A stretch of 64,000 nt of DNA from Gossypium raimondii (taxonomy: Eukaryota > Streptophyta > Magnoliopsida > Malvales > Malvaceae), in NCBI RefSeq assembly GCF_025698545.1, contig NC_068567.1:6510001-6574000 (forward strand), written 5' to 3'. The notes beneath the pieces are model-generated. The model made no database searches, had not been told where the DNA came from, and saw only the letters and a program-made list of their open reading frames with translations. This document shows, piece by piece, positions 37,086-50,807 of the stretch. The position numbers and the translations under genes are program-made. Positions within the stretch are counted from its first letter, which is position 1. Every line of letters starts with the position of its first letter.

Positions 37086-40000
37086 ATGGAACGCCCTTAA
37101 CCCGTATCCGTCACCGAAATAGGATTACAAGGCATTACCAGATAAAACTCAGTTTAACACAGTCATGAAATTTATCTCATATTCAATTGTCATAAATAAA
37201 CTTTTAAATTAAATAGCAATCATTCATTCAATTATAAAAGTCAATTTATCACATATTAAACACATAACTAATAAAATCATTCAAAATTTATTACTTATAA
37301 TACATATATGAACCATGCTTCATCAATTCAATCACATCAATATTATTGGTCTATTCCAAATATTCAAACTAAGTTGTTATACAACAAAACCAACTTACAC
37401 ATGTCTCATATTTACAAGATTTAAACCATATAGCTATCAAATATATAACATTCGATCTCCTAAATTACAAGTAGGTATGTATCATTTCATATACCAAACG
37501 CACATACCACCACAATAAGTTGTATATGACCATTTTATATCTAATCCACAACTAACCATATCAATTCATATCATTATCTAAATATCCAACATATCGTTTA
37601 GTAACTTCTACACATGTGCCTATTATACACTAAACGAGCCATAGTACACTACATAAAATTTATACACATATACGGCATTAGTAACTTAGAATATGGTCAA
37701 GTATACTTTTAATACCATTTATGAATATATTCTCATGTGCATAAACACCGTTTCAATTTGAACCCATTTCCAATCACCAATAATAAAACATATCATGTCT
37801 AGACATTACTCTTTCAATCATCCAAAAAGCCATATAAAACCGAACTTATATGACCAAACATTCAAGCATAGTAAATGTGTATACTTGTCACTACAAACCG
37901 AATCAAAATAGCCAAACCACAAATGATCATATCATAAGTACACCAAATTCACATGATCTATAACCAACCAAATAACATATGCTCAACCAATTCATTATTC
38001 ATATAATCGGTCCACAAGTTAAATCTCTTATGACTAAACCAAACTATCATAAAACATATTCATAATTTGCCATCACCAACCGCACCTAAATAGCCAATCA
38101 AAAATAACGACATAACCATCACTTAGCCTATATTTCATATACCATAAACACACTTTCAAATTGAGCTAATTTCATGGCCGATTGTAAATCATGCTTTTCA
38201 TCACCCATTACAGAATCATATATCAAAATATCACAAGCATATATACAATGGAACATACCTCCATATTAAGATCTAGTTATAAGCAAACACACGCAAGCAT
38301 TGACATCTATCTCAAGCCATTTTCGATGGCTATATATATATATACAATTTCAAAACCAGTATATCAAAACTAGCCTGTACATGCCACATAACCAAAACTC
38401 AAAGCATTTATTTACCGAAACGAAAACTGGATAGTGTGATGTGGTCTCCTATGACTTCCAATCTGAGCAAGTCTCCGAAACTCTATAAACATAGGAAAAA
38501 TACACAAAGCAAGCTTTGAAAGCTTAGTAAGCCATAAGCAAATAATTCATCACAGTAACATATATAATTCAATTCGAATAGACTGAATTTAGTTAATCTC
38601 ATACACATATACAACCACTTTTCTCGTATAATCCATATTGTCACATTACACAACTTCACTTACCTTATTTATCAATGAACATATAAACCATGCTTTAAAA
38701 TTCAACCATTTCAATCTCATTTATCAATTCAAATTTCAAAATAACTATCATACATCAAAGTCATATTACACATGCTTCATAATTCCTTTGTTCGAACCAT
38801 ATATACTCCTCATTCAAATATATCACATTCGATCATACAAAACATATAACCAACAAATCAAAACATGATTATTTAACTCTTTCACATATACATAACATAT
38901 TTAATAATTTAACCTTATCAATAAAATTTATCTAATCATCTTTCAAACAAAAATAGCATACCTCAAAACCATGTTTCATGTTTCATAAATCTCATGTTCG
39001 AAACATAGGACCACAATTTCATGGTATTCGAACTCTTGAATATAATTAAGCTTATTTTATTACAATTTCATATAACGAGCATATGTATCACAATGTTCAT
39101 TTTTATACATTCATTTCATTCATTGTCATGTATTTCACATATTGTCATTTGAAACATACTCACTTTTCATTCTTGAATATCATATACACTTCGTACGTAC
39201 CTGAATCGGATATACTTTCACATAGTCATTCATTTTTCGATATTTCCCGTTGAACCGTTTGGAATTAGTAAGGATATTCGGATAGCTCGGAATCTCTTAC
39301 AATGCCAATGTCCCAGACATGGTCTTACATGTAATCAAATATCGATGTCACTGTTCCAGACAGGGTCTTACACGAAATCGTATATGATGCCGATGTTCCA
39401 GACATGGTCTTACACGTAAATCTCAAATCGATGCCAACGTCCCAGACGTGGTCTTACACGATAACTCATATCGGAATCCTATGTCATGACATATGTATCC
39501 CAACTATTCCTATGGTTCATACGGGACTTTCGAACATCGTAATTCGATCAATTTAAGCTTAATACTAGTCACACCATGCTTATATTAATTCGGCAATATG
39601 TCAAATATATACATACCAATTCGGTAACATTTAAAACATATACATTTGAATTTAACAACATTTATTTACTTATGAACTTACCTCGTATGGACACGAACGA
39701 ACTGGACGACTATTCGAAATTTTTTGATTTTTCCCCGATCCAAATCTAATCTCCTATTTTCTTGATCTCAATTTGAGCTTCAAAGTGTCGAATCTTTAAA
39801 GCTTTCAAATGGTTCTTTTTCCCTTCAATATTCGGCCAAAAGATAAACATGCATGGCCATTTTCTATTTTGTTTTATTTTAATTACATTTTATTATCCAT
39901 TTACCAATATAACCTTAATGATTTAATAATAAAACTATATAATGCATGCCATTACCATCCATTCATTTACTCAATGGCTAAATTTCATTTTAAGGACTCC

Positions 40001-40665
40001 ACAATTAATTAATCAAAGCAATTAAGCACTTTAACAATTAGAATGCCACTTTTACAATTTACGGGATTAAGTCCCTTTTACAAAATCGAGCACACAAACG
40101 ATAAAATTTTCACACAAAAATTTTCACACATATAAATTAACATGCTGTAGACACCAAAAATAATATTAAAATATTTTTCTGACTCGGATTTGTGGTCCCA
40201 AAACCACTGTCCGACTAGAGTCTAAACTAAGCTGTTCAGTATGCTCACACGGCCTAGCACATGGGTGTGTGACTTGGCCGTGTGTTCCAAGTCAGTATAT
40301 TCACACGGGCACGAACACGGGCTGAGACACGACCGTGTGTCCCTATTCCGAATGTCCGCACAACCTGAGACACGGGCGTGTCTCCTGACCGTGGGAGTCA
40401 CACAGCCGTGTGATCCCTGCAGTGTTGAAAATTTTAAATATTTCTGAAAAAAATTTTAAGTTTTCGATTTAGTCCCAATTTATTTCTGATGCGTAATTTG
40501 GGCCTCGAGGGCTCGTATAATGGACGATATGTATGATTTTAATTGGTTTTTGACATGAATGCTATATGATATGAAATGTTTGCATTTTCTATCTGTTTGA
40601 TTTATAAACTCTGGTAATGCTCTGTAACCATGTTCTAGCGACGAATTCGAGTTAGGGGTGTTACA
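37086..40665 (-). mobile_element. long LTR (about 3.6 kb) of a minus-strand Gypsy-like element
   Basis: On the minus strand it starts TGTAACACCCCTAAC at 40665 and ends GGGCGTTCCA at 37086, next to the primer site. It contains a patch of CACACGGGC / CCGTGTG motifs (about 40230-40415) and a tandem array at 39303-39470. Short frames inside are unsupported. At roughly 3.6 kb the LTR is long; an alternative is two nested LTR fragments. Confidence 0.55.
39303..39470. repeat. tandem array, about four units of 42-44 bp
   Basis: Each unit has the core CCAGAC.TGGTCTTACA with a following CG-containing spacer and an ATGCC or ATGTC lead-in. It lies inside the long LTR. Confidence 0.8.
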
Positions 40666-42183
40666 TGAACAACAAAATATTTAAATAAGAAAGACATAGT
40701 TGTTTGATTTGTATAACTTCAAGAAAATATTCAGCAGTATGTACGTTGATACTAGTGTTCAATAAGGAGAAGATGATGGTGATGACTATAAGAACGATTC
40801 ACCTGTGACAAACAAAGAGCCGGGAAAATTGAGGGAGGAGAAGGCTAGAGAGGGCTAAGCAGGTGAAAGGCTTAAGTGAGGAGGAGAGAAGAGATCCTTC
40901 ATACATCGTGTGTTGATGTATATATATAGTGGAAGGTCCTCTTGTCTGATAGTGCTACGTCACCAACAATACAGATCATGGCATGCTCCTATGGTCGACT
41001 AAGTGACAGGTTGGTTACATGTCAGTTGTCTTCAAGCATAGTATGTGTGGTCCTACTCTAACATTCATTTTGCTGAGACAGTACAAGGTTGTTATGTCTC
41101 AATGATCCCCATGGACAATCCGTAGCGAGTGGCCAATAGCAAGTGATCGAAAGCACTTGACCGAACTGTGGGTGGTATGAGGCATGCAGGTGACCGATCA
41201 CTACTGATGGTACAAGACAAAGGGACATTCGTGGATTCCCTCTAAATTGCTTCCCGTGTTGCCATGTGTCTGAAATAGGGTAAAGGCATAACAATATAAA
41301 ATGAAATTGTAGAGCACAGATTTATATAGAGTTAATATAATTTTTAGTGCTTATATTTTGTTCCAATGTTTAATTTGGTATCTAAGTTATTTACTCCAAT
41401 TTGGAATCTGAGTTTGGTTTTAATATTCAAATTGGTACTTGAATGTTTTTAAATTAATATTTGAATTTTCCTTTATCCCATACAAATACCTATATTTGAT
41501 TTCAATGTTAAATTTGATACCTAAGTTTTTCTTTTATCCCAATTAATAACCTATAACTTTTTCACTTAAAGTACACACGTAAAATATCTATTTGAACACA
41601 TGATGTTGATTTAGGATACCAAATTAGGTTAAAAAGCTAGGGTATCACATTAAGATTGAAAGATACAATAATATATTAAACCATTCAAATATGCATTGGA
41701 TTGTTCCATGAGCCCAACTTTTATTTCCTTTTACTCGAAGCTTATACTACAAAATTATATATATTTTATAATCATATAAAATTTTAATTGATAATAGTAA
41801 TTGAGTTGGAAAATTATATATATATATATATATTATAACAATATGTAAAGATCGTATCAGATTGGAGTAAACACAAATGTTAATTATTTTATAATTGAAT
41901 TTAATTTTATTTATGCCAGCCAGATTGTAATGGAATGTTGTGATATTTACAAATAAATAAAGCTATGATGGTCTATAGAAAATAGAGCAGAATTCAGAAA
42001 AGACATAAACAAATAACTACATAAATGATTATTATTATTATTATTATCTTTCATAATAATTCCATAATATTACTAAGAAAATGCCCAATTTTTTGGATTC
42101 CTTTTCCTTATTTTTTATCTTCGAGACTGCAAGAAGAACAAAAAAAAAGTATTTTTGTGTGATGATCATAGTTTCAAGATCCT
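40666..42183. other. intergenic, MITE-like repeat and simple repeats
   Basis: Positions about 41330-41700 contain repeated AATTTGGTACCTAAGTT-like phrases typical of MITE-derived DNA. A TA run lies at about 41815-41832 and an ATT run at 42026-42046. The stretch 40790-41290 has balanced composition but no supported gene. Confidence 0.4.
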
Positions 42184-45100
42184 TCAAAGCTTTGCTCTTC
42201 GTAGTTCTAACTGAGCAATGGTACCCAAGTGCACTTCATCAGGTCCATCAGCGATTCTCAATGTTCTTGCTGATGCCCACAGGTGTGCCAAAACGGTGTC
42301 GGATGATACCCCGGCTCCACCATGTACTTGTATTGCCCTGTCCAGTACCTTCAGGGCCATGTTCGGAGCTGCTACCTGCTCCATCCAACATTCAAAAGTT
42401 TCTACTATAACAAAGTTCATTTTGAACCTGGATTGACATTTAATATGAACAACTAAAAATATCGGCTACCTTCGCCATTGCAATGGTTCCACGGGCTTTC
42501 TTGTTTCCAAGTCGATCGAGCTGGTCAGCCGCTTCAAGAACCAATAACCTAGTCTGCTCTAGTTCTATTCGACACTGCAAGAAGACCAACCTCAATTTAA
42601 TCACTAAAAGGAAAATCTCCTTCTCTAACTAACACAAATATCTGTCTATTCAACGTTTATTGAATTACCTTTGCAAAATCCGAAAGAAATGAACCATGTT
42701 GGGCAATATATTTTCCAAATGTTTTCCGATTAAGAGCCCTTTCAGCCATTAACTGCATGCCACGCTCAGCAGTGCCAATCAGTCTCATGCAGTGGTGCAG
42801 TCTTCCGGGGCCAAGTCTTCCCTTCAAGAATATAAACAGCGCAGATATAAGAATTATAACATACACTAAAGTCAATCACTCGACACCTACATTCTTGAAG
42901 ATGGGTGGTTATTGCCATTACTAGATAATTTTTTGAACTTGAATATCAAATTTAAAGCAGGCCAAGCAATATGAAGTTTGAGTTCCTCTATTCAGGTAGA
43001 TGCAAACCAACCAACTTTTGAGAACCACAGTACATCGAGATGGAATAGTGTGGGAAGTGGGTGAAACTCAAAACAGAATACATATGGCAAACTGTCATCC
43101 TTTCAATATAAATGGCAACTTTACCTGGGCAATCTCAAAGCCGCGTCCTTCTCCCAATAGAATATTCTTTGCTGGCACACGAACATTCTCAAAAGAAACT
43201 TCAGCGTGTCCATGAGGAGCATCATCAAAGCCAAATACTGTTAGTGGTCTCTTTACGCATATCCCTGGAGTCTTAATGTCCACTAAGATCATGGATTGCT
43301 GCTTGTGCTTGGGAGCAGTGAAGTCAGTTTTTCCCTGGATATCGCTCAGAAATTAGATCACCTTCTTTTAGTCAAATTAGTACTTGCAGTCACGTGTATC
43401 ACATGTGAATTAAGCGTTTATTAACGAATGAATTCCTATAAAATTCATTATTTTTAATGTTAATTAAATTTAACATTAAAATTAAGGACGGAGACAAAAA
43501 TATTGATGTAAATTTTAACTCTTATTTATCAGATAAATTTATTCAATACACATAATATAGTCACTCGATGCCATTCTAGAAGACTGACCATGAGTATAAG
43601 AATTCTGCATCTTGGATCCATAGCTCCACTCGTCCACCACTTGGTCCCATTGATGATATACGAGTCTCCTTGTCTATAAAAGAGTGCATAGACAATGAGA
43701 TAAACTATGATGAGAGTTGTAATTCAGATAAGAACGTAACGCCATAAAATGTTACATAGTGACTTTCATCATGTTTCTCCAGGGGGTTGAAGTGAAATGA
43801 CTGGAGTTTAAATCTTCATTCTTTTACCAGTGAATATATAGTTCATATGAAGACTAGAATTTGCTTAAAATTTACTAAAATATGATTCGAGGAACATACC
43901 TTTTGATAGAACACTCGATATTGGTTGCATCTGAGGAAGCAACTTGTGGTTCTGTCATTGCAAATGCAGAGCGTACTTTCCCCTCAAGCAGTGGAACAAG
44001 CCATTCGTTTAGCTGTTCTTTAGTCCCATATCGCAACAATACCTACAAATGAAAAAAAAAATGTAATGGTAAAGCAACACACACTGATTTTGCTGGGTAG
44101 GAAGGATAGAAGTTGGAGAGGAAGAAAAAAGAAGAGGAAAATATGCCTTTTTCCCTTTCTTTCAATATGCTTGGCAAAAAATGGATAAGTAGAAATAAAA
44201 ACAATAATTTTATTTCCATCCATTACTTGGATAATTGAAAATGAGAGAATGGAAAATGGAAATTATACTGTCTTATCAGTGTAGGTTAAAAACTAAATAA
44301 TAATGTATAATCTTGTAAATATACGCATTTAGTTGAAGCAAGTTGAGAACTACCTTAGTTTATACTAGAAGTAATCCTTACCTCCATATTCCCAGTGTCT
44401 GGTGCACCACAATTAAAGATCTGCGGAGCCCAAAGGGAGCGACCCATAATCTCACAAAGGTATCCATATTCAAGGTTTGAGAGGCCCGCACCAAGTAAAC
44501 GATCATGTGTGCAGTGAGCACTCCCATTAAAAATAAGTTCTTTTGCCCTAGCAGCACTATCAAACTGTACAAAAAACAGTTTCTCAAAAATGTCATATTT
44601 CCAAATATACAGTAACATTTTAACAGCAAAAATGAGTAAAAATAGTAATTGGTGTAAAAATAGTTTGAAGCAGAACTCGCAATACATACAGGAATCCATA
44701 AGTTCCACAATCCTTCTTTCTTTGCAAGCTCTTTTAACCTCTCCTCCTCTGGATGCACTGTCCAACGTAAATCAGACCTTGCAAGTTTGTTGAATTCATT
44801 TTCCAAGGGATAAATGTGAACTTCCATGAACTGAATCAATTTGTTTCTCAATTCCTGAATCTTTTTACTAGGAACAAACCTCCCGCTTCCTTCTGGAAGG
44901 CCTTGAGCTTTGTTCTCAGTCCCGTATTGCCTACTACCTCGTGAAACTGGATATAATAGTAAAAAGAACAAAACACTTTAAACAATTGCTTTGGACCAAA
45001 TACTTCAAAGCCAAATTCATTTGCACATAAAGATGTTAAAACATAAAACAACCAAGATCCTAATGATGTTTCTTATATAATCTCCACGCTGCAGCTACAA

Positions 45101-47875
45101 GTAGATAACCTTATGACATTCATCACTAGAAGTATGTAAAAAATACTTTGAAACTTTCTCACAATGAATTTCAAACTCCTAAAGGTCCAGAAAGAAAGAA
45201 AAAGAAAAAAAGAAGGTTGAATGACTTAGCTACCAGAGGGGGGTTGCTCTGGAAGCACCGTCTTCTTTGAGATAAAATCCAAAGCAGAATCTACGAGACT
45301 CTTAGCATGACGTCCTGCATGTTCTGCACGTTTACCTCCTGATGCATTACCCTGCATTATTAAGATGAGTTAAACATTATATCAATATTGCAATTTCAAA
45401 ATTAAAGCTTTTAACATAATGAATTATGATGAAAACCAAACCATTAAATGTCATGGAATACCATTAGCCATCTATTATACACTCCTGTGTAGATAGATGC
45501 TCCACGGAACAGGGAAAATGCAACATAGAACTTCCATTCAGAGACAGGCCATGCTTTCCCCTACATAGCAACATTTTTCATCAAAAGCAATGTGTCAGTG
45601 AGTTAACAGAACAGTTACCTTACAGTTGCTAAGCAAATTCATGGCCGAAGAGATGGGGAAAATGGTAATAGAGGGAAATGGGGTGGGGTATGAGAGACAC
45701 TTAACAATAATTCCCCCATGAAATGAGAAAAGTGTTACAGCTGTACATATTAATCAGGGCCATGTTTGTATGGTTACTTATATGGTTACTTACAGATTCA
45801 AGGCAGTATTCTGCCAGAAATTCAGCCTGTGTAGGTATCCCTTCAGGAATCCCAATGATCTCAAAACCTTTAACCAGTTCATCTGAACCAAGCCCTGCTT
45901 GTGTAATGTAAGGCTGCCAATAGAGTTATGGTAAGCTTAGGTAATCAAAAGCTAAGAAGGTCTAATATGACTCGGTGCCCCTTTGTCCTATATTACAAAG
46001 GAAACTTGGTGATCACTGAAAAATGAGGAAAGAAAATGACATATAGAATATAGAAGTACCAGAAAGATATAGGTAATTGTTTTCTTTATGCAAAATGGAA
46101 AAGTTGGAAAATTGGCCAAGTACCATGCAGCTGTATGCAACATCGCACATTTGGTTTCCAATAGTAGACAGTTCCCAATCAAGAATACCAATGACACGAT
46201 CCTGCACGTCAGGAGTATCTTATAAGGTATATTAGTTGGAGAATTCAAACATTAGAAATTGCCTGAAATACTACCAAAATTGCACAGCATATTATTGGAG
46301 TGCAATTGGACCATAATCAGATCTACATTACATCAAAGAGTATATTGCTTCAATCAAGATAGAATCATACACTTCAGCAATTAAGGATTATGAAGAACCC
46401 TACCTCAGTTGGATGAAAAACAACATTATCAACACGGAAATCTCCATGAACTAGGCCTCCTGTTGCACCTGATGCATCTTCTGGAGGAATATTCTTCCGC
46501 AACCAATCAACCAGCTCAAACATCTTGGGATATCTCTCAGGTTTTCCCTCGCTAGTTGAAGCAAGGTATTGCTTAAACCATCTCTCTATCTAGAATTAGG
46601 AAAAACTACTTGTAAGACCCCATAAGTTCAATTTTCTTAAAAGGTCCAAAGACTTCAAAAACCAACATGATTAGTTAATCTAATTATGACCGAGCTTGTA
46701 CAATAATTTTCCATATAAATGCTCTTCATTCAATCAGCGAGAGCTTATATTACGAAAAGAAGAGTTCAATGACCTGTCTTTTACAATAGTTGTCTCGCCG
46801 CCCATAGCTTCCCAAACCAATGGCATCAATATTAGCAGAATGTAACGACGCTAGCACTTTAGCAGTTGCTTGATATATTGCCCGCCTCCTCTCGGGTGGT
46901 ACACCCTTTTTAAACAGAATTAGTAATAGAACTCAATTCACAACATCACAAGTCCAAGTAATAACCAAATCATGTCATTGAAAGGAAAATAACCATTCCA
47001 AACTTCAACCAGAAATTTAGAACACTGAAATATCATAGTCTTACCGGTAGACTTGGGTCTACAAATATCCGACCTTCCAAGTACTCCATGATGTAAAATG
47101 CAGTTCCAATTACAGTTGGATCGTTACACAAACAGAAGACCTTCGGAACTGGCACATTTGTATTATCCCCCAGGGCCTTAAGAACCTTAAAACATACACA
47201 AACACAAAAATGTAATTTTTTTTTCCTTATATTACATACAATGTAAAAGGTATATCCAACTAATTCTCTGCTGCAAATTTGACTAGCTGTCCACAGAGCT
47301 GCAACTTTTTTCCCATAAACACTTGATTTTTTTTCTCTATATAAAATGTAAAAATCATAATAAAAAATTATAAATTATATACCTTGAAAAGATTTATCAT
47401 TTACTTTTGGTTAGTAGCTACCAAATCCAAGATCGAAGCTTTACACTCAATAAAGTAAAACTCAAACAAAAAAGAAAAAGTGTAATTTTTAAAAGAAATT
47501 AAAATTCACCTGAAATTCTCTCTCAACAGCATGAGCAGATTGAAGCAGCTTCCCAGGAGGTTTCTTCCTTAAAACGTAGCGTTTTACAGTTCCACTTCCC
47601 GTTTCCACTTCCATCAAATACGTCGGATTCGATTGTCCATGTCCGAACTACATTTCATGTAATCAAATCTCAAAACAGCAAAAACAAACAAATACTAAAA
47701 GAATAAAACAATAATTTATATCTATGATGTAAAGAAAAACCTGAGAGAGGTTGAATTTTGAGGGAGAGAGAGGAAATCCAGGAACATTAGCTGAGGCATA
47801 GCCAAACAAGGCCTTAACATCGATTTTGTGAGCCTCCTGCACTGCCTCTACCAAATCACCCGTTCGATTCGCCAT
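42184..47875 (-). CDS. IBR3: IBR3 / ACAD10-like acyl-CoA dehydrogenase with APH domain
   Basis: Seventeen minus-strand exons: 47875-47741, 47647-47510, 47185-47045, 46905-46774, 46589-46404, 46201-46124, 45913-45794, 45560-45462, 45351-45234, 44946-44690, 44564-44382, 44042-43900, 43673-43589, 43334-43125, 42821-42669, 42574-42470, 42375-42184. All introns are GT-AG and every phase closes: 824 aa. The N-terminal aminoglycoside-phosphotransferase-like domain (about 40-290) has HGDFRVDN at 230-237 and ILDWE at 250-254, the kinase-like catalytic and metal-binding motifs. The acyl-CoA dehydrogenase domain (about 410-820) has [22 protein letters not shown] and QVHGGAG. The protein ends AKL, a PTS1-type tripeptide, so peroxisomal import is likely. 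In Arabidopsis IBR3 acts in conversion of indole-3-butyric acid to auxin by a beta-oxidation-like route. It looks complete; only the annotation of substrate is by homology. Confidence 0.93.
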
Positions 47876-48083
47876 AGTTTACTATGGAGAAATAAACAAG
47901 ATAATCTTTCTTTTTTCTTTTCTCAGCTTCCTCTGAAAGCAAAGAAAGTACCAAATAAAGCGACCCGATTTTATGAAAGTTCGAATTTTGACGGAGAAAA
48001 GATGAAGACGGTTTAAATCAATTAAATAAATCCTGAAGGAAAAGTCCCACACGTCCATACAACCAAAAAAGATATTAATAATA
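47876..48083 (-). promoter_or_regulatory. IBR3 5' UTR and proximal promoter
   Basis: Only about 208 bp separate the IBR3 start codon from a MITE. The part next to the ATG is pyrimidine-poor on the minus strand and reads like a 5' UTR. No specific site was placed. Confidence 0.4.
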
Positions 48084-48547
48084 AGTCAAATCCTGCTATT
48101 AAACCCTATACTTTGTGTAAATTATAGATTTAGTACCTGTCCTTTAATTTGACCAATTTTAGTCTTCACCTCATGTAGCAGTTAAATCTGTTTAGTTAAA
48201 TTATGTCATTAGTCTTGTATTATGCGTAAAATTATAGATTTAGTATATGTTCATCAATTGGGCCATTCTTAGTGACTATATTTTTGAATTTCAAATTTTC
48301 AATCTTAATGCAAACAATAGTCGTTAAATCTATTAATTATTTTTGTGAGTAATATGTGAAAATAACAAAATAAATGTAACATCACACATGCAATAATATG
48401 TTTGACACATCAAATTTTAAAAATAACAAAACTTGATGAATTTAATAATTATCATTTGATTAGGACTAAAATTTTCAAATTTTAAAAGTACAGGACTAAA
48501 ATGACCAAATTAAAGTATATTATAGGGTCTAATGGCAGAATTTGACC
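48084..48547. mobile_element. MITE (464 bp) upstream of IBR3
   Basis: Terminal inverted repeats AGTCAAATCCTGC and, reverse-complemented from the right, GGTCAAATTCTGC, with complementarity continuing through TTTAATTTGACCAATTTTAG-like sequence. It is flanked by perfect 9-bp repeats TTAATAATA (48075-48083 and 48548-48556). No coding capacity. The 9-bp duplication points to a MULE-derived MITE. Confidence 0.8.
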
Positions 48548-48556
48548 TTAATAATA

Positions 48557-50150
48557 AGTCTAATTCCGCTCCAATCCTTACACTTCACATATTTAACATT
48601 TAATCCTCCTATTCTTAATTCTAGAGATTCAATCTCTATAGTTTTGATTTTATAATTGAAATCTAATTGACAACGTCATCAAAAGAATTCCATTAAATTA
48701 TATTTTATAGACCTCGTATATTCAACACACACATCGAGAGTCAAAATAAGTAAATAAAAATATTAAATTTGGGTTTGTAAGTTTCTGATCATATATATTC
48801 TTTTTAGTACAATTCGTCTTTTTTTTACACAATACCTAAAACTACCTACCCATAATCTCTTCTCAACCCAAAAATAGGAGGATAATTCATTTTAACGCAC
48901 TCAAACTCACGTCCTCTTGCGTTGACAACAATACTCATGCTTGGCTCTTTAATGATATTTTTAAGTAGCCAGAAGGTTTTTCACTCTCTAATTTAACGAT
49001 TGATTTAATTTTTTTTTTAAAGTATTTTTCCTGTCCGTTCAAATTAACTTCAGAATTAAAAGTAAAATGACTTGAAAACTACATAGACCGAAAACATAAT
49101 TAGACCTTAAAAATGTATAAATTATGAAGTCATTTTCCATACCCATAAATATACAGAAGAGGTAGGAAATGTCGAAAAGCGATCTTGTCTTCTCACTGAT
49201 CTTTATCATTATCTTATCTTGTCCTTTGAAATTAATAAAATAACTCTTATCAAAAATAAAAATAAAAATGTGTACCCGAAATTGGTAGAAACAAGGAGCC
49301 AAGAATATTCTCATCCAGACAGAAAATTATCCACTGGTTATGACAAAATCAAAGCGTAAAACACAACAATAACAAGGTTATTACAGTAAAAAAGAAACAT
49401 GTTTTCCTTTTAATTATTACAAAGGCGAGGGTCTGAATTAAATTGCATAGTTTTATAATAATAAATATATAAATTTGTTTGTATATTTAATATTTTTAAA
49501 ATTAAATTAAATTTTATCGATATCAAAATATAATTTTATTATTGTTAATTTAAAATTTTATAAATTATAAAAAATTTAAATACAAAGTTTTCTCCTATCA
49601 AATTTCTAACTTCACCACTTATATAGAAAAATTAAGTCATCCTTTTTTACCAGCGGGACACCAATATGACAGCCAAGGACCTTGGCTTCATTGTTTTGGT
49701 AAATTTTGCATTTAATCCTCTAAAAATGACAGGTTGTAAATTAGTTAAATGGTAAAATTTATATTTTAACCTTCAGTAATTTTATAATTCTATCTTAGGT
49801 GTAAAATGGAAACAAATCAACAATCTTGATTTTTGTATAAGAGTGAAAACATGGATTAATGCCATGAAATGTGGTTTAATCATTATTGCTTCTACTCGTG
49901 TCTCGAATGCCAATCTTATAAAAAAGATTTTATTTACGATTTGGTCCTTAAACTATATTCATTTTCTTAATTTGATACTTAAATTATCTTTTTAGTTCAA
50001 AGATTTTAGCGCAATTAGAAAACCTTTGTCCAATAAAATTATGCCACGTGTCTTAATTTTTCATGTCACTAAATTAGTGTGTAAATAGTTATAATTAAAT
50101 AAAAATGTATTATTATAAATTCTTTTTTGTTAAAGTTGTCCTCTTCTTTC
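48557..50150. other. AT-rich intergenic DNA
   Basis: No gene is supported. Positions 49440-49640 and 49930-50100 contain MITE-like or dispersed-repeat phrases (TTTGGTCCTTAAACTA, CCACGTGTCTTAA). Confidence 0.35.
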
Positions 50151-50154
50151 ACAC

Positions 50155-50535
50155 TGCTTCATCTCTTCTCCAAAAATTAGGGTTTTTAACCCAGTTCTGA
50201 AATTTCAAATCGATCTTGGGTTTAAAGTTTAAACTACAAACTTTATTAACGAAATACATTTCATATCCGTCTCTTGTATTTAACAAGCTTTGACTTCAAA
50301 CAAATTTCAGTGAAGAAGAATTTGCTTTGAAAAAAAAAACTTTCTTCTTTTTATTTTTGGGTTTTGAAATTTGTGAATTTTAAACTGTAAAAGAAAAGCA
50401 TAATGGGTGTTCTGGATCGGCGTCAGGCAAAGGAGATGTGAGACTATTTTACTTTGTTTTCTTTTGGTTTTTCTTGTTTGGTTCCTGAGAAAATTGCTGG
50501 GAAAGTTGGAAGCAGAAGGAAGCAGAACCATATGA
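50155..50535 (+). pseudogene. orphan 5' gene fragment (UTR, short first exon, intron start)
   Basis: The stretch reads like the start of a plant gene: a CT-rich leader, then ATG at 50403 (MGVLDRRQAKEM) and a possible GT donor (AT|GTGAGA) followed by an intron-like T-rich tract with CCTGAGAAAATTGCTGGG. Nothing downstream gives a second exon before the MITE at 50808. It could be a captured or truncated gene start. I do not recognise the parent gene. Confidence 0.3.
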
Positions 50536-50807
50536 AATCTAATGAAAATTCATTATTTAAGAAAATGAATTAAATAATATGGTTTTCATTTAATTATAAA
50601 AAATGTTTTTTTTCTTTTCACGCAAATGACATGGAAAAATTAAAACGAAATGGTATGATTTTATTTGTTTTATTTAACGCTATTAAAAATTTGGAAAGAA
50701 AAATTATGGTACAGAGAAAATTTTAAGTACGGAAAATAAAACATGATTTATAGATCAAATCGTGAAAAAGCTTATAAAGATTTATGAAGTGCTTCTAAAT
50801 TATTTAA

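Noticed and set aside
39303..39470. CRISPR-like regular repeats
   Set aside because: Units are adjacent imperfect tandem copies with no unique spacers, inside an LTR of a plant genome.
37315..40447. Several 60-76 codon frames
   Set aside because: They are inside the long LTR, in low-complexity A/T-rich DNA or in CACACGGGC repeats.
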